Counted from the stretch's first letter, positions 1-8,026 are shown. The stretch: DNA of 34,154 nt from an uncultured Pelagibacteraceae bacterium (GCA_902574525.1 CACGNQ010000009.1:1-34154); one strand, 5' to 3'. Program-made: numbers and translations. The notes: a model not told the origin generated them from the letters alone.

Positions 1-1569
1 AACTAAAGGTTTTTCAAATATTTCATAAATATTCTCGAGTTTCTCCTTTACTAAATTTTTTTTTAAAATTTTATATAACCTAAAAGTTATATCTGCATCT
101 TCTGCTGCGTATTCTGTAGCTTTTTTAATATCAACTTGATCGAATGTAAGTTGTTTTTTTCCTGAACCTACTAAATCTTTATAGGAAATGGTTTTATGTC
201 CTAAATGAAGCTCAGATAATGTATCCATATTATGTCTATTCTTACCGGCATCAAGTACATAAGACATAAGCATAGTATCTTCCATTGTATTCATTGTGAT
301 ACCGCGATGGTAAAAAATTATATAATCAAATTTAATATTTTGACCTATTTTTTTAATCGATTTATCCTCTAAAATTGGTTTTAATTTTTGCAAAACCTTA
401 TTTGTATCTAAAGTAACTTTGTTAGTATGTTTAAGGGGTATATAGCAAGCTTTACCAATATTTGTTGCTAATGATATTCCAACTAATTCTGCTAAATGAG
501 GATTAAGAGAATTTGTTTCAGTATCAATTGATAATTCTCCTTTCTCTTCAGCTTCTTTGAGCCAATCATCGATATCATTTAATTTCTCAATTAATAGATA
601 TTTTTTTCTGTCAACACTTAAAAACTTTTCACCATTTTCTTGTGTTTTTTCCCTCTCAGAAAATTTCGGTTCTCCATAATGTGATATGACGCTGCTTAAA
701 AGTCTATTAAACTCCATTAGTCTTAAAAATTCATATAATTTATCTTTTTCGATGTCTTTTAGTTTAAATTCATTTAGATTTATTTTGACAGGAACATCTT
801 TTTTTAATGTTACTAATTTTTTACTTATTAGTGCTTTATCTTTATTTTCGAGGATTGTTTCTCTTCTCTTGTTTTGCTTAATTTCATGAGCACTAGATAA
901 AAGTTTCTCTAAATTTCCGTATTTATTAATTAACTCTGCGGCAGTTTTAACACCAATACCTGGAACTCCAGGAACATTATCACTCGTGTCTCCCGCTAAG
1001 GATTGAACATCTACAACTTTATCAGACTTTACTCCAAATTTTTTGATTACATCATCCTCTACTATGAATTTATTTTTCATAGGATCATAAATTCTTACGT
1101 TCTTTTTAAATAATTGCATCAAATCCTTATCAGAAGATACAATAGTAACTTTGGCTCCTATTTTTAAGATTTGTTCTACATAAGTTGCAATTAAATCATC
1201 AGCTTCGTAATTAATAAGTTCTACAGACGGTAAATTAAATGCCTGTACCGATTTTCTTATGAAGTCGAATTGAGGAATTAAATCATCAGGTGCATCTGAC
1301 CTATTTGCTTTATAATCTTTATATATTTCGTTCCTAAAATTTTTTCTTGCAGAGTCAAATATGACCGCAAAGTGTGTTGGCTTTTCTAAATTTTCTTTAG
1401 ATTTAGAATCTTCAAGTAGCTTATACAACATGTTGCAAAAACCATTAACAGCTCCTGTTGGCATTCCATCACTTTTCCTACTTAAAGGTGGCAAGGCGTA
1501 ATATGCTCTAAAGATATATCCGGAGCCATCAATTAAATAAAAATGATCGCTTTTTTTAATTTTATCCAT
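1..1569 (-). CDS. polA: DNA polymerase I, N-terminal part (C-terminal polymerase domain outside window)
   Basis: Reading leftwards from ATG at 1567-1569, 523 codons stay open to the window edge. The first ~290 residues are the 5'-3' flap nuclease: LIDGSGYIFRAYYAL near the start, the metal-binding segments YEADDLIATY and SSDKDLMQL, and the helix-hairpin-helix-type GDTSDNVPGVPGIG. Next is a 3'-5' exonuclease domain with its motifs apparently intact: Exo I DTET (Asp349, Glu351), Exo II GQNIKFDYIIF, and Exo III YAAED (Tyr487, Asp491). By these motifs proofreading should be active, unlike in many Pol I proteins that lost them. The polymerase domain is not visible. The role in Okazaki-fragment processing and repair is family knowledge. 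It is divergent from the ABC ATPase gene across 50 bases. The 5' end is complete; the 3' end is cut by the window. Confidence 0.96.
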   Translation of the reverse strand, partial: MDKIKKSDHFYLIDGSGYIFRAYYALPPLSRKSDGMPTGAVNGFCNMLYKLLEDSKSKENLEKPTHFAVIFDSARKNFRNEIYKDYKANRSDAPDDLIPQFDFIRKSVQAFNLPSVELINYEADDLIATYVEQILKIGAKVTIVSSDKDLMQLFKKNVRIYDPMKNKFIVEDDVIKKFGVKSDKVVDVQSLAGDTSDNVPGVPGIGVKTAAELINKYGNLEKLLSSAHEIKQNKRRETILENKDKALISKKLVTLKKDVPVKINLNEFKLKDIEKDKLYEFLRLMEFNRLLSSVISHYGEPKFSEREKTQENGEKFLSVDRKKYLLIEKLNDIDDWLKEAEEKGELSIDTETNSLNPHLAELVGISLATNIGKACYIPLKHTNKVTLDTNKVLQKLKPILEDKSIKKIGQNIKFDYIIFYHRGITMNTMEDTMLMSYVLDAGKNRHNMDTLSELHLGHKTISYKDLVGSGKKQLTFDQVDIKKATEYAAEDADITFRLYKILKKNLVKEKLENIYEIFEKPLV

Positions 1570-1578
1570 TAATAAATG

Positions 1579-1606
1579 TTAACTTAATTTATACGAATGT
1601 TATAAT
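1579..1606 (+). promoter_or_regulatory. Candidate promoter for the ABC ATPase-bioY operon
   Basis: TTAACT (1579-1584), a 16-base spacer, then TGT-TATAAT with a perfect -10 at 1601-1606 and an extended -10 TG at 1598-1599. A second TATAAT lies at 1609-1614. The ATG is at 1620, so transcripts would begin about 7 bases upstream of it or on it. No Shine-Dalgarno sequence precedes the ATG. Assigned by consensus match only. Confidence 0.6.
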
Positions 1607-1619
1607 TGTATAATTCATT

Positions 1620-2549
1620 ATGAAAAAAAAAAATGTATTGTCTGTAAAAAATTTAAGCAAAAATTACTCCAAAAACAATTCTGAACCAATAAATGCACTA
1701 AAAAATTTAAACTTAGACGTGCAACAAGGGGAAATTTTTGGTTTATTAGGTCCTAATGGAGCAGGTAAATCGACATTCATAAATATACTAGGTGGAACTG
1801 TTATCAAATCAGAAGGTAGTGTTAATGTTTGGGGCTACGATATTGATAAAGACCCTAGGCAAGTCAGAGCTTCATTAGGAATAGTTCCCCAGGAAGTAAA
1901 TTTGGACCCGTTTTTTAATCCAAGAAGACTTCTTGAACTACAAGCGGGTATGTATGGAGTTAAAAAAGCAGACCGTATAACTGATGAAATTTTAAAACTA
2001 GTTTCTCTAGAGAATAATGCGGACAGTTATGCAAGAAGTCTATCAGGTGGCATGAAAAGAAGGCTTTTAATAGCTAAAGCTTTAGTACATAAACCTCCAA
2101 TTTTAATACTTGATGAACCAACTGCAGGGGTAGATGTCGAGCTTAGAAAAAACCTTTGGGATAATGTAAAGCTTTTAAATAATATTGGTGTAACAATTAT
2201 TTTGACAACTCACTATCTAATAGAGGCAGAACAAATGTGTGATAGAATTGGAATTTTGAATCAAGGTAATATAGTGGCCTTAGATACAACTAAAAATTTA
2301 TTAAATAAAATACAAACAAAAATTGTTACTTTTACTATTAATGAAAAGACTAAAATAGATAATATACCACTCAATTCTTTAAAAATAATATCCCAAAATG
2401 AGAATCAAATAACAGTTTCCTATGAAAAAAACAGTCTCAAAATAGATGAAATTATCTCTCACTTTTTAAAAAAAAATATTAATATTTTAGATATTTCAAC
2501 TGATGATGCTGATATTGAAGATGTTTATACAAATCTAACAAAAAACTAG
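1620..2549 (+). CDS. ABC transporter ATP-binding protein, ABC-2/DrrA-YadG type
   Basis: 309 residues with a complete nucleotide-binding domain: Walker A GPNGAGKST (residues 44-52), a Q-loop in VPQEVN, signature LSGGMKRR, Walker B ILILDEPTAGVD and an H-loop in TTHYLIEAE. About 80 C-terminal residues form the extra domain typical of ATPases that partner ABC-2 export permeases. The ATPase should power export of an unknown substrate at the inner membrane, but no ABC-2 permease is next to it. The next gene, 32 bases on, is bioY. The sequence resembles drug/polysaccharide-export ATPases rather than the ECF-type ATPase BioM, so a biotin role is not supported by the domain type. No Shine-Dalgarno sequence is seen before the ATG. 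Confidence 0.92.
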   Translation: MKKKNVLSVKNLSKNYSKNNSEPINALKNLNLDVQQGEIFGLLGPNGAGKSTFINILGGTVIKSEGSVNVWGYDIDKDPRQVRASLGIVPQEVNLDPFFNPRRLLELQAGMYGVKKADRITDEILKLVSLENNADSYARSLSGGMKRRLLIAKALVHKPPILILDEPTAGVDVELRKNLWDNVKLLNNIGVTIILTTHYLIEAEQMCDRIGILNQGNIVALDTTKNLLNKIQTKIVTFTINEKTKIDNIPLNSLKIISQNENQITVSYEKNSLKIDEIISHFLKKNINILDISTDDADIEDVYTNLTKN

Positions 2550-2581
2550 CATAAATCATTTGGAAATTGTAATGTAAAGCA

Positions 2582-3133
2582 ATGGAAAATATAAGAACTT
2601 CTTACAGTCAAAAATTATTAAAATATTTTTTAATCGTTGTTTTGGGTTCGATGTTATTAACTTTGTCAGCAAAAATAAAAATACCTTTTTATCCAGTGCC
2701 AATGACTATGCAAACTTTTGTGGTTCTTTTTTTGGGAATTTCTTTAGGCTATAAAATGGCTGTGGGTACAGTTTTTGTTTATCTTTTAGAAGGTTTATTA
2801 GGAATCCCGGTTTTCTCAAACTCCCCAGAAAAAGGCGTTGGTTTAGTTTATTTTACAGGTCCAACAATGGGATACCTAATCGGTTTTTTATTTGCAGCTT
2901 TTATTTCAGGTTATTTAAATTTTCAGACAAATTTCGTATTAATTTTTTTTAAACTTATATTATCTGTTTTTTTTATTTATTTATTTGGAGTAATTTGGTT
3001 GGGTTATTTAATTGGATGGGAAAAACCAATATTCCAGCTTGGAGTTGCTCCTTTTATTTATGCTGAATTATTTAAAGTTTTACTACTTACTTTTTTATCA
3101 ACCAACATTATTAAAATTAGAAAAATTATTTAG
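2582..3133 (+). CDS. bioY: BioY-family biotin transporter substrate-binding subunit
   Basis: 183 residues, strongly hydrophobic, with about six membrane segments. The family hallmark is visible: PFYPVPMTMQTF (residues ~35-46), then GLLGIPVFS and YFTGPTMGYLIGFLFAA. BioY is the biotin-binding S component of ECF transporters and in some bacteria may work alone. No bioM or bioN is present here; the only neighbouring ATPase is an ABC-2-type protein. It is probably co-transcribed with that upstream gene (32-base gap). Its last 8 bases overlap, tail to tail, the end of regA on the other strand. Whether this organism depends on external biotin cannot be judged from the window. Confidence 0.93.
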   Translation: MENIRTSYSQKLLKYFLIVVLGSMLLTLSAKIKIPFYPVPMTMQTFVVLFLGISLGYKMAVGTVFVYLLEGLLGIPVFSNSPEKGVGLVYFTGPTMGYLIGFLFAAFISGYLNFQTNFVLIFFKLILSVFFIYLFGVIWLGYLIGWEKPIFQLGVAPFIYAELFKVLLLTFLSTNIIKIRKII

Positions 3134-3683
3134 GCGATCTTTTATACAAAATTCTTTGTAATGTTCGTCTGTGCATTTTTAGTCTTCTAGCTGTTTCAGA
3201 AACATTTCTATTGCACAGCTCAAATACCCTATGAATATGCTCCCACTTAACTCTATCTGCAGACATCGGATTTTCTGGAGGTTGAGCTTTACTTTTTGGA
3301 TCAGCTAAAAGAGCTTTTTCAATATCATCAGCATCTGCTGGTTTTGCAAGATAATCAATTGCACCTTGTTTTATTGCAGCAACTGCAGTTGGAATATTTC
3401 CATATCCAGTTAACATTATAATTTTGCTGTTAGAATTTTTTTTTTGCAATTCCTTTACAACTTCAAGTCCATTTCCATCTCCAAGTCTTAAGTCAACAAC
3501 TGCAAATGCAGGATTTTTACTATTTAACGAGGCAATACCTGATTTTACACCCTCAGCTTGAGAAACTACGAAGCCTTTTTTCTCCATCGCTCTTGATAGT
3601 CTTTCCCTAAAGGTATTATCATCATCAACTATTAATAGCGATTTATCGGTTAAATCTGCAGTATTTTGAGCACTTTCTGTCAT
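3126..3683 (-). CDS. regA: RegA/ActR/PrrA-type response regulator
   Basis: 185 residues. An N-terminal receiver domain (about 14-128) carries the acidic pair in IVDDDNTF, the phospho-acceptor Asp in VVDLRLGDGNG, Thr in MLTGYG and Lys in YLAKPAD. A linker leads to a Fis-type helix-turn-helix at the C-terminus (NVSETARRLKMHRRTLQRIL). This is the architecture of the RegA/ActR/PrrA family, which in alphaproteobacteria responds to redox state with the histidine kinase RegB/PrrB. No kinase gene is in the window. The gene diverges from the polyamine operon across 187 bases. The -10 of its probable promoter lies only 6 bases before the ATG, so the message is likely leaderless. Confidence 0.94.
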   Translation of the reverse strand: MTESAQNTADLTDKSLLIVDDDNTFRERLSRAMEKKGFVVSQAEGVKSGIASLNSKNPAFAVVDLRLGDGNGLEVVKELQKKNSNSKIIMLTGYGNIPTAVAAIKQGAIDYLAKPADADDIEKALLADPKSKAQPPENPMSADRVKWEHIHRVFELCNRNVSETARRLKMHRRTLQRILYKRSPK

Positions 3684-3689
3684 ACGAAC

Positions 3690-3717
3690 TATATAGGTCT
3701 GATGTCAGATTTTTCAA
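3690..3717 (-). promoter_or_regulatory. Candidate regA promoter with a 12-base palindrome in the spacer
   Basis: On the minus strand: TTGAAA (3712-3717), a 16-base spacer and TATATA (3690-3695). Inside the spacer is the inverted repeat TCTGA-CA-TCAGA (3698-3709), well placed to be an operator, perhaps for autoregulation. The -10 ends 6 bases before the ATG (3681-3683). Consensus match only. Confidence 0.5.
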
Positions 3718-3769
3718 TAGTCCAAAAATTCCAAAATTTAAGGGCTTGTTTATTAAGGGGAAAATTACT

Positions 3770-3798
3770 TTGACAATACCTTTCATTTCTCATAATTA
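3770..3798 (+). promoter_or_regulatory. Candidate sigma70-type promoter of the polyamine operon
   Basis: A perfect TTGACA (3770-3775), a 17-base spacer and TAATTA (3793-3798), which is a weak -10. Predicted transcription start is about 3805, giving a leader of about 65 bases before the ATG at 3871. Confidence 0.55.
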
Positions 3799-3810
3799 GG
3801 GGATAATTAC

Positions 3811-3842
3811 AAAATTGCATACTAGTTATGCTAATTTTTTTT
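3811..3842 (+). promoter_or_regulatory. Leader hairpin followed by a T8 tract, possible attenuator
   Basis: AAAATT-GCATA (3811-3821), loop CTAGT (3822-3826), TATGC (3827-3831), one bulged T, then AATTTT (3833-3838): an 11-pair stem with one bulge. The T-run 3835-3842 begins within the 3' arm and continues past it. Inside the predicted leader, this looks like a weak AT-rich intrinsic terminator or an attenuator. It could instead be an operator palindrome acting as DNA. Confidence 0.4.
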
Positions 3843-3870
3843 GTTAAATTTTTTTTCGAGGGGCTATTAA

Positions 3871-5049
3871 ATGGAAAAATTTAAAAGTGTTGACGAACTT
3901 GTGAGTCAACTCAAACCTGTTGAGCCGATATATTGTATCAGAAAAAATTCGATACAATTAGCATCTAAAACTTTCCAAAAAAAATTTCCAGGTACAATTT
4001 TATACGCTGTAAAAACTAATCCACATCCGTTAGTTGTAAATACTATTATTGAAAGCGGTATTAAAAATTTTGACGTAGCATCGCTCAAAGAAATAGAACA
4101 AATCAAAAAAATAAATCCAGAACTTAAATGTTCTTTTATGCATACTGTTAAAAGCAGAGAAAGCATAAGTGAAGCTTACTTTAAATATGGTGTTAAAACT
4201 TTTTCTTTAGATACTAAGGAAGAATTAATAAAAATTATAGAGGCAACAAATCAAGCTAAAGATCTAGAGTTGTTCGTGAGAGTTGCAGTTTCAAATGAAC
4301 ACGCAGAAATAGATTTATCTAAAAAGTTTGGTGCTTTACACAGCGAGGCTTTAGGGCTCCTAAGGCTAACTAAACAATATTCAAAAAAAATTGGATTAAG
4401 TTTTCACGTTGGTTCACAATGTATGCATCCAATATCTTATTCTAAAGGAATTTCAGAAATAGGAAGTATAATAAAAAAAACTAAAATTTCACCAGACTAT
4501 ATTAATGTTGGAGGTGGATTTCCTACAATTTATCCAGATTTAGTCCCTCAGACTTTAGATAACTATTTTGAGGAAATTAAAACTTCTTTAGAAAAACTCA
4601 AATTAACAAAAAAACCTCAAATTATTTGCGAACCTGGTAGAGCTATTGTAGCTGAAAGTGGCTCAACAATTGTAAGAGTAGATTTAAGAAAAAAACAAAA
4701 ACTATATATAAATGATGGAACTTACGGAACTTTATTTGATGCAGGTGTCCCAAATATTGTTTACCCTTCAAGAATGATCTCTAACGGAAGACTGATTTCA
4801 AAAAAATTAACATCATTTGATTTTTATGGACCAACATGTGATAGCATGGATTATATGAAAGGACCGTTTATTTTACCTAACAACATTAAAGAAAATGATT
4901 ACATTGAACTTGGGCAATTGGGTGCATATGGACTGACTTTCAGAACTAAATTTAATGGTTTCTACTCAGATAGTATCTTCGAAGTACAAGACCAACCTAT
5001 AATGAGTATGTACGACAAAGAAAAAGATAAAGCATTCCTTGTCGCTTAA
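3871..5049 (+). CDS. odc: ODC-like amino-acid decarboxylase (ornithine/lysine, possibly arginine), PLP fold III
   Basis: 392 residues in the alanine-racemase-like fold family of eukaryotic-type ornithine decarboxylases. The PLP lysine is Lys48 in YAVKTNP. Others are FHVGSQ, the phosphate-binding INVGGGFPT, CEPGRAIVA, NDGTYGTLFDAG, and GPTCDSMD with catalytic Cys323 and the substrate-binding Asp324. Family reaction: ornithine to putrescine (or lysine to cadaverine). The Asp in NDGTYG fits ODC/LDC, but the adjacent agmatine deiminase and N-carbamoylputrescine amidase raise the possibility of arginine as substrate; sequence alone does not settle this. First gene of the operon, with a strong ribosome site GAGGGG (3858-3863) 7 bases before ATG, unusual in this window. 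Its TAA overlaps the next ATG (TAATG). Confidence 0.9.
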   Translation: MEKFKSVDELVSQLKPVEPIYCIRKNSIQLASKTFQKKFPGTILYAVKTNPHPLVVNTIIESGIKNFDVASLKEIEQIKKINPELKCSFMHTVKSRESISEAYFKYGVKTFSLDTKEELIKIIEATNQAKDLELFVRVAVSNEHAEIDLSKKFGALHSEALGLLRLTKQYSKKIGLSFHVGSQCMHPISYSKGISEIGSIIKKTKISPDYINVGGGFPTIYPDLVPQTLDNYFEEIKTSLEKLKLTKKPQIICEPGRAIVAESGSTIVRVDLRKKQKLYINDGTYGTLFDAGVPNIVYPSRMISNGRLISKKLTSFDFYGPTCDSMDYMKGPFILPNNIKENDYIELGQLGAYGLTFRTKFNGFYSDSIFEVQDQPIMSMYDKEKDKAFLVA

Positions 5050-6089
5050 TGTCTGATAAAAAAAATCTAGGTCATAATAGTAAAAAAGACTTTTTAAATA
5101 AACCTGTCGAACATATTGATATTACAAAGTTTGATAGCAGAAAAATTATATCCTCAATGGAAAAAATGTCTTTTGTTTCAAGAGAAACTGCCAATGCAAC
5201 AAAAATATATAACGAAATGCTTAAGGATAAAAATTGTACTATTTTTTTAACATTAGCTGGTTCCACATCTGCAGCCGGCTGTATGCATATTTATAGAGAC
5301 TTAGTTAAATACAATATGGTAGATGCTATTGTAGCAACAGGAGCATCAATAATTGATATGGATTTCTTTGAAGCTCTTGGATTTAAACATTATCAAGGCT
5401 CACAATTTCAAAATGACGATGAGTTGAGAAAGAATTACATAGATAGAATTTATGATACTTACATCGATGAAGATGAGCTCCAAATGTGTGATAAAACTAT
5501 TGGAGAAATCGCAGATAATTTAGAACCAAAGGCTTATACTTCTAGAGAATTTATAAAAGAAATTGGCAAATATTTAAAAACAAACTCTAAAAAAAAAGGC
5601 TCATTAATAGAAACTGCATATGATAATAATGTTCCAATATTTTGTCCTGCTTTTACAGATTCAAGTGCGGGATTTGGATTAGTAATGCATCAAGAGAGAA
5701 ACCCTAATAAGCATATTACAATAGACTCAATAAGAGAATTTAGAGAATTAACGGAAATTAAAATAAGATCTAAAGGATCAGGTTTATTCATGATAGGGGG
5801 AGGAGTTCCAAAAAATTTCATTCAAGACACAGTTATATGTGCTGAGCTTTTAGGTAAAGATGTTGATATGCACAAATACGCAATTCAAATTACTGTTGCC
5901 GATTCTAGGGATGGAGCATGTAGTAGTTCAACGCTTAAAGAAGCAAGCTCATGGGGTAAAGTTGATACATCAAAAGAACAAATGGTTTTTGCAGAGGCAA
6001 CAAGTGTACTACCTTTAATTGCGAGTGACGCATATCATACTGGGGAATGGAAAAATAGAGAAAGAAAAAACTTTTCAAAAATATTTTGA
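5049..6089 (+). CDS. Deoxyhypusine synthase-like protein (probable homospermidine synthase)
   Basis: 346 residues matching the deoxyhypusine synthase fold: LTLAGSTSAAGCMHIYRDL with VDAIVATGAS (NAD-binding region, about 75-100), CPAFTDSSAGFG, the glycine-rich MIGGGVPKNF, and the active-site lysine Lys304 in EASSWGKVD, which in the eukaryotic enzyme forms the aminobutyl-enzyme intermediate. Bacteria lack the eIF5A target. Bacterial homologues are thought to move the aminobutyl group onto putrescine, giving homospermidine, or to use related amines. Placement between a decarboxylase and two putrescine-forming enzymes supports a polyamine role (inference). It overlaps the decarboxylase gene by one base and is followed 4 bases later by the amidase gene. 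Confidence 0.88.
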   Translation: MSDKKNLGHNSKKDFLNKPVEHIDITKFDSRKIISSMEKMSFVSRETANATKIYNEMLKDKNCTIFLTLAGSTSAAGCMHIYRDLVKYNMVDAIVATGASIIDMDFFEALGFKHYQGSQFQNDDELRKNYIDRIYDTYIDEDELQMCDKTIGEIADNLEPKAYTSREFIKEIGKYLKTNSKKKGSLIETAYDNNVPIFCPAFTDSSAGFGLVMHQERNPNKHITIDSIREFRELTEIKIRSKGSGLFMIGGGVPKNFIQDTVICAELLGKDVDMHKYAIQITVADSRDGACSSSTLKEASSWGKVDTSKEQMVFAEATSVLPLIASDAYHTGEWKNRERKNFSKIF

Positions 6090-6093
6090 TTGA

Positions 6094-6975
6094 ATGCCTA
6101 AAAAAACAATTATTGGTATCATACAGAGTAAGATTTCAAGTAGTTATAATTCTAATCTAAATATTGCAATAAAAAATATTAAAAAAGCTGCAAATAGAAA
6201 TGCAAAGATAATTTGCCTACCTGAGCTTTTTTTAACAAATTATTTCTGTCAAACAGAAAGTCATTCAAATTTTAAATTTGCAGAAAAAATACCAGGCAAA
6301 ACTTCAAAGATTTTTAGTGACTTATCAAAAGAATTGAATGTTGTTTTAATGATTTCTATGTTTGAGAAAAAAACTAGAGGTTTTTATCATAACACTAGTA
6401 TTGTTATAAATGAAAAAGGTAAAATTTTATCAAAGTATAGAAAAATGCATATTCCTGACGATCCTGGATATTATGAAAAATTTTATTTCACTCCGGGTGA
6501 TCTTGGTTTTAAATCTATTAAAACTAAGTATGGAAATTTAGGTCCCTTAATATGTTGGGATCAATGGTTTCCTGAAGCTGCTAGACTTACTGCTTTAAAA
6601 GGGGCGCAAATAATTTTTTATCCTACTGCAATTGGATGGCACCCCAAAGAAAAGAAAAAATTTGGAAAAGCACAATTAGATTCTTGGATAACTATGCAAA
6701 AATCACATGCTATAGCCAACGGGACTTATGTTGTTGCAGTTAATAGAGTTGGTACTGAAAAAAAAGGAAATAAAAAAATTGAATTTTGGGGAAATTCTAT
6801 GATCATTGATCCGAGTGGAAAGATAATTGGTAAATTGGGAAACAAAAAAGAAGGTATTTTAATTCGTGAGATAAATTATAATAAAATTGATACTGCGAGA
6901 GAGCATTGGCCGTTTTTAAGAGATAGACGAGTAGATTTCTATAAAGGAATATTAAAGAATCCAGAAGATGATTGA
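6094..6975 (+). CDS. aguB: N-carbamoylputrescine amidase
   Basis: 293 residues of the nitrilase superfamily with the complete catalytic triad: Glu44 (LPELF), Lys117 (YRKMHIPD) and Cys154 (LICWDQWFPEAAR). The stretches DDPGYYEKFYFTPGD and IFYPTAIGWHP are typical of AguB. The reaction converts N-carbamoylputrescine to putrescine, CO2 and ammonia in the cytoplasm. Length is normal for the family. The next gene encodes the preceding step (agmatine deiminase) and overlaps it by 8 bases, which strongly supports the assignment over other nitrilase-like amidases. Confidence 0.94.
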   Translation: MPKKTIIGIIQSKISSSYNSNLNIAIKNIKKAANRNAKIICLPELFLTNYFCQTESHSNFKFAEKIPGKTSKIFSDLSKELNVVLMISMFEKKTRGFYHNTSIVINEKGKILSKYRKMHIPDDPGYYEKFYFTPGDLGFKSIKTKYGNLGPLICWDQWFPEAARLTALKGAQIIFYPTAIGWHPKEKKKFGKAQLDSWITMQKSHAIANGTYVVAVNRVGTEKKGNKKIEFWGNSMIIDPSGKIIGKLGNKKEGILIREINYNKIDTAREHWPFLRDRRVDFYKGILKNPEDD

Positions 6976-8026
6976 GAAACTTGATGGATTTAGGATGCCT
7001 GCCGAGTGGGAACCTCAAAAATCAATTTGGATAGCATGGCCCTATAATAAAAAAGATTGGCCAGATCTTTTTTATTTTATTCCAGAAGTAGTTGCGAAAA
7101 TTGTTAAAGATATTTCAGAAGACCAGAAAGTTGATTTATTAATTAATAAGGATAAACAACAAGTTTTAAAAATATTAAAATTTTATAAAGCTAAAATAAG
7201 TAATATTAGATTTCATAAAATTAAAACTGATAGAATATGGTTGAGGGACTCAGGACCAATTTTTTTAATTAATAGGACAATAAAAAAGAAAGTGATATTA
7301 GATTTTAAATTTAACGCATGGGCGAAATATCATAATTTTAGTAACGATAATAAAATTAATAATAATATAAGCAAAGTTACAAAAATCCGAACAATTAATC
7401 CAAAAATTAAAGTTGGTAAAAAGATTAGATCAATAGTTATGGAAGGTGGTGCATTTGATACAAATGGGGATAAATCTTTGCTACTTACTGAAGAGTGCCT
7501 ACTCAGTAAAGTACAAGAAAGAAATAAGGGTTTCAAAAAGAAAGATTATGAGGATATCTTTTCAAGATATTTAGGTATCAATAATTTTATTTGGCTGAAA
7601 AAGGGGATATCAGGAGATGATACTCATGGACATATTGATGATATTGCTCGATTTGTAAGTAAAAATACAATAATGACCGCAATAGAAAATGACAAGAAAG
7701 ACGCGAATTTTAAAAACTTAAAACAAAATTTAAAAATATTATCTAAAAAAAGAAATAATAAAAAAAAAAAATTTAAAATAATTAAAATTCCAATGCCTAC
7801 ACCAATATTTATTAAAAAAATAAGAGTTCCCGCAAGTTATTTAAATTTTTTAATTACTAATAAAAAAGTTTTATTACCTATTTTTAATGTAAAAGAAGAT
7901 AAAGAAGTTATCAAAATATTTAGTAATTTTTTTAAAAATAAAAAAATAATACCAGTGGACTGTAGCAGATTAATTTGGGGATTCGGTGCAATACATTGCA
8001 TGACGCAACAACAGCCAAAATTTTAA
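6968..8026 (+). CDS. aguA: Agmatine deiminase
   Basis: 352 residues of the peptidyl-arginine-deiminase-like guanidino-group hydrolases. Visible are MPAEWEPQKSIWIAWP, IWLRDSGPIFL, MEGGAFDTNG, the catalytic-site DDTHGHIDD, and nucleophile Cys344 in GAIHCMTQQQP at the extreme C-terminus. It converts agmatine to N-carbamoylputrescine. No arginine decarboxylase of the SpeA type is in the window to supply agmatine. The coding sequence contains a run of 12 A (7760-7771, read as four Lys codons), yet the frame stays open to the catalytic cysteine. The stop codon abuts the stop of yhhQ on the opposite strand with no bases between. Confidence 0.94.
   Translation: MIEKLDGFRMPAEWEPQKSIWIAWPYNKKDWPDLFYFIPEVVAKIVKDISEDQKVDLLINKDKQQVLKILKFYKAKISNIRFHKIKTDRIWLRDSGPIFLINRTIKKKVILDFKFNAWAKYHNFSNDNKINNNISKVTKIRTINPKIKVGKKIRSIVMEGGAFDTNGDKSLLLTEECLLSKVQERNKGFKKKDYEDIFSRYLGINNFIWLKKGISGDDTHGHIDDIARFVSKNTIMTAIENDKKDANFKNLKQNLKILSKKRNNKKKKFKIIKIPMPTPIFIKKIRVPASYLNFLITNKKVLLPIFNVKEDKEVIKIFSNFFKNKKIIPVDCSRLIWGFGAIHCMTQQQPKF

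Noticed and set aside
686..889. 67-residue plus-strand frame inside polA
   Set aside because: It lies antisense to clearly coding polA, has low-complexity Leu/Ser/Phe composition and no family motif; a shadow of the real gene.
1620..3133. ABC ATPase plus BioY as a standard ECF biotin transporter
   Set aside because: The ATPase has ABC-2/DrrA-type length and C-terminal region, not BioM features, and no BioN is present.
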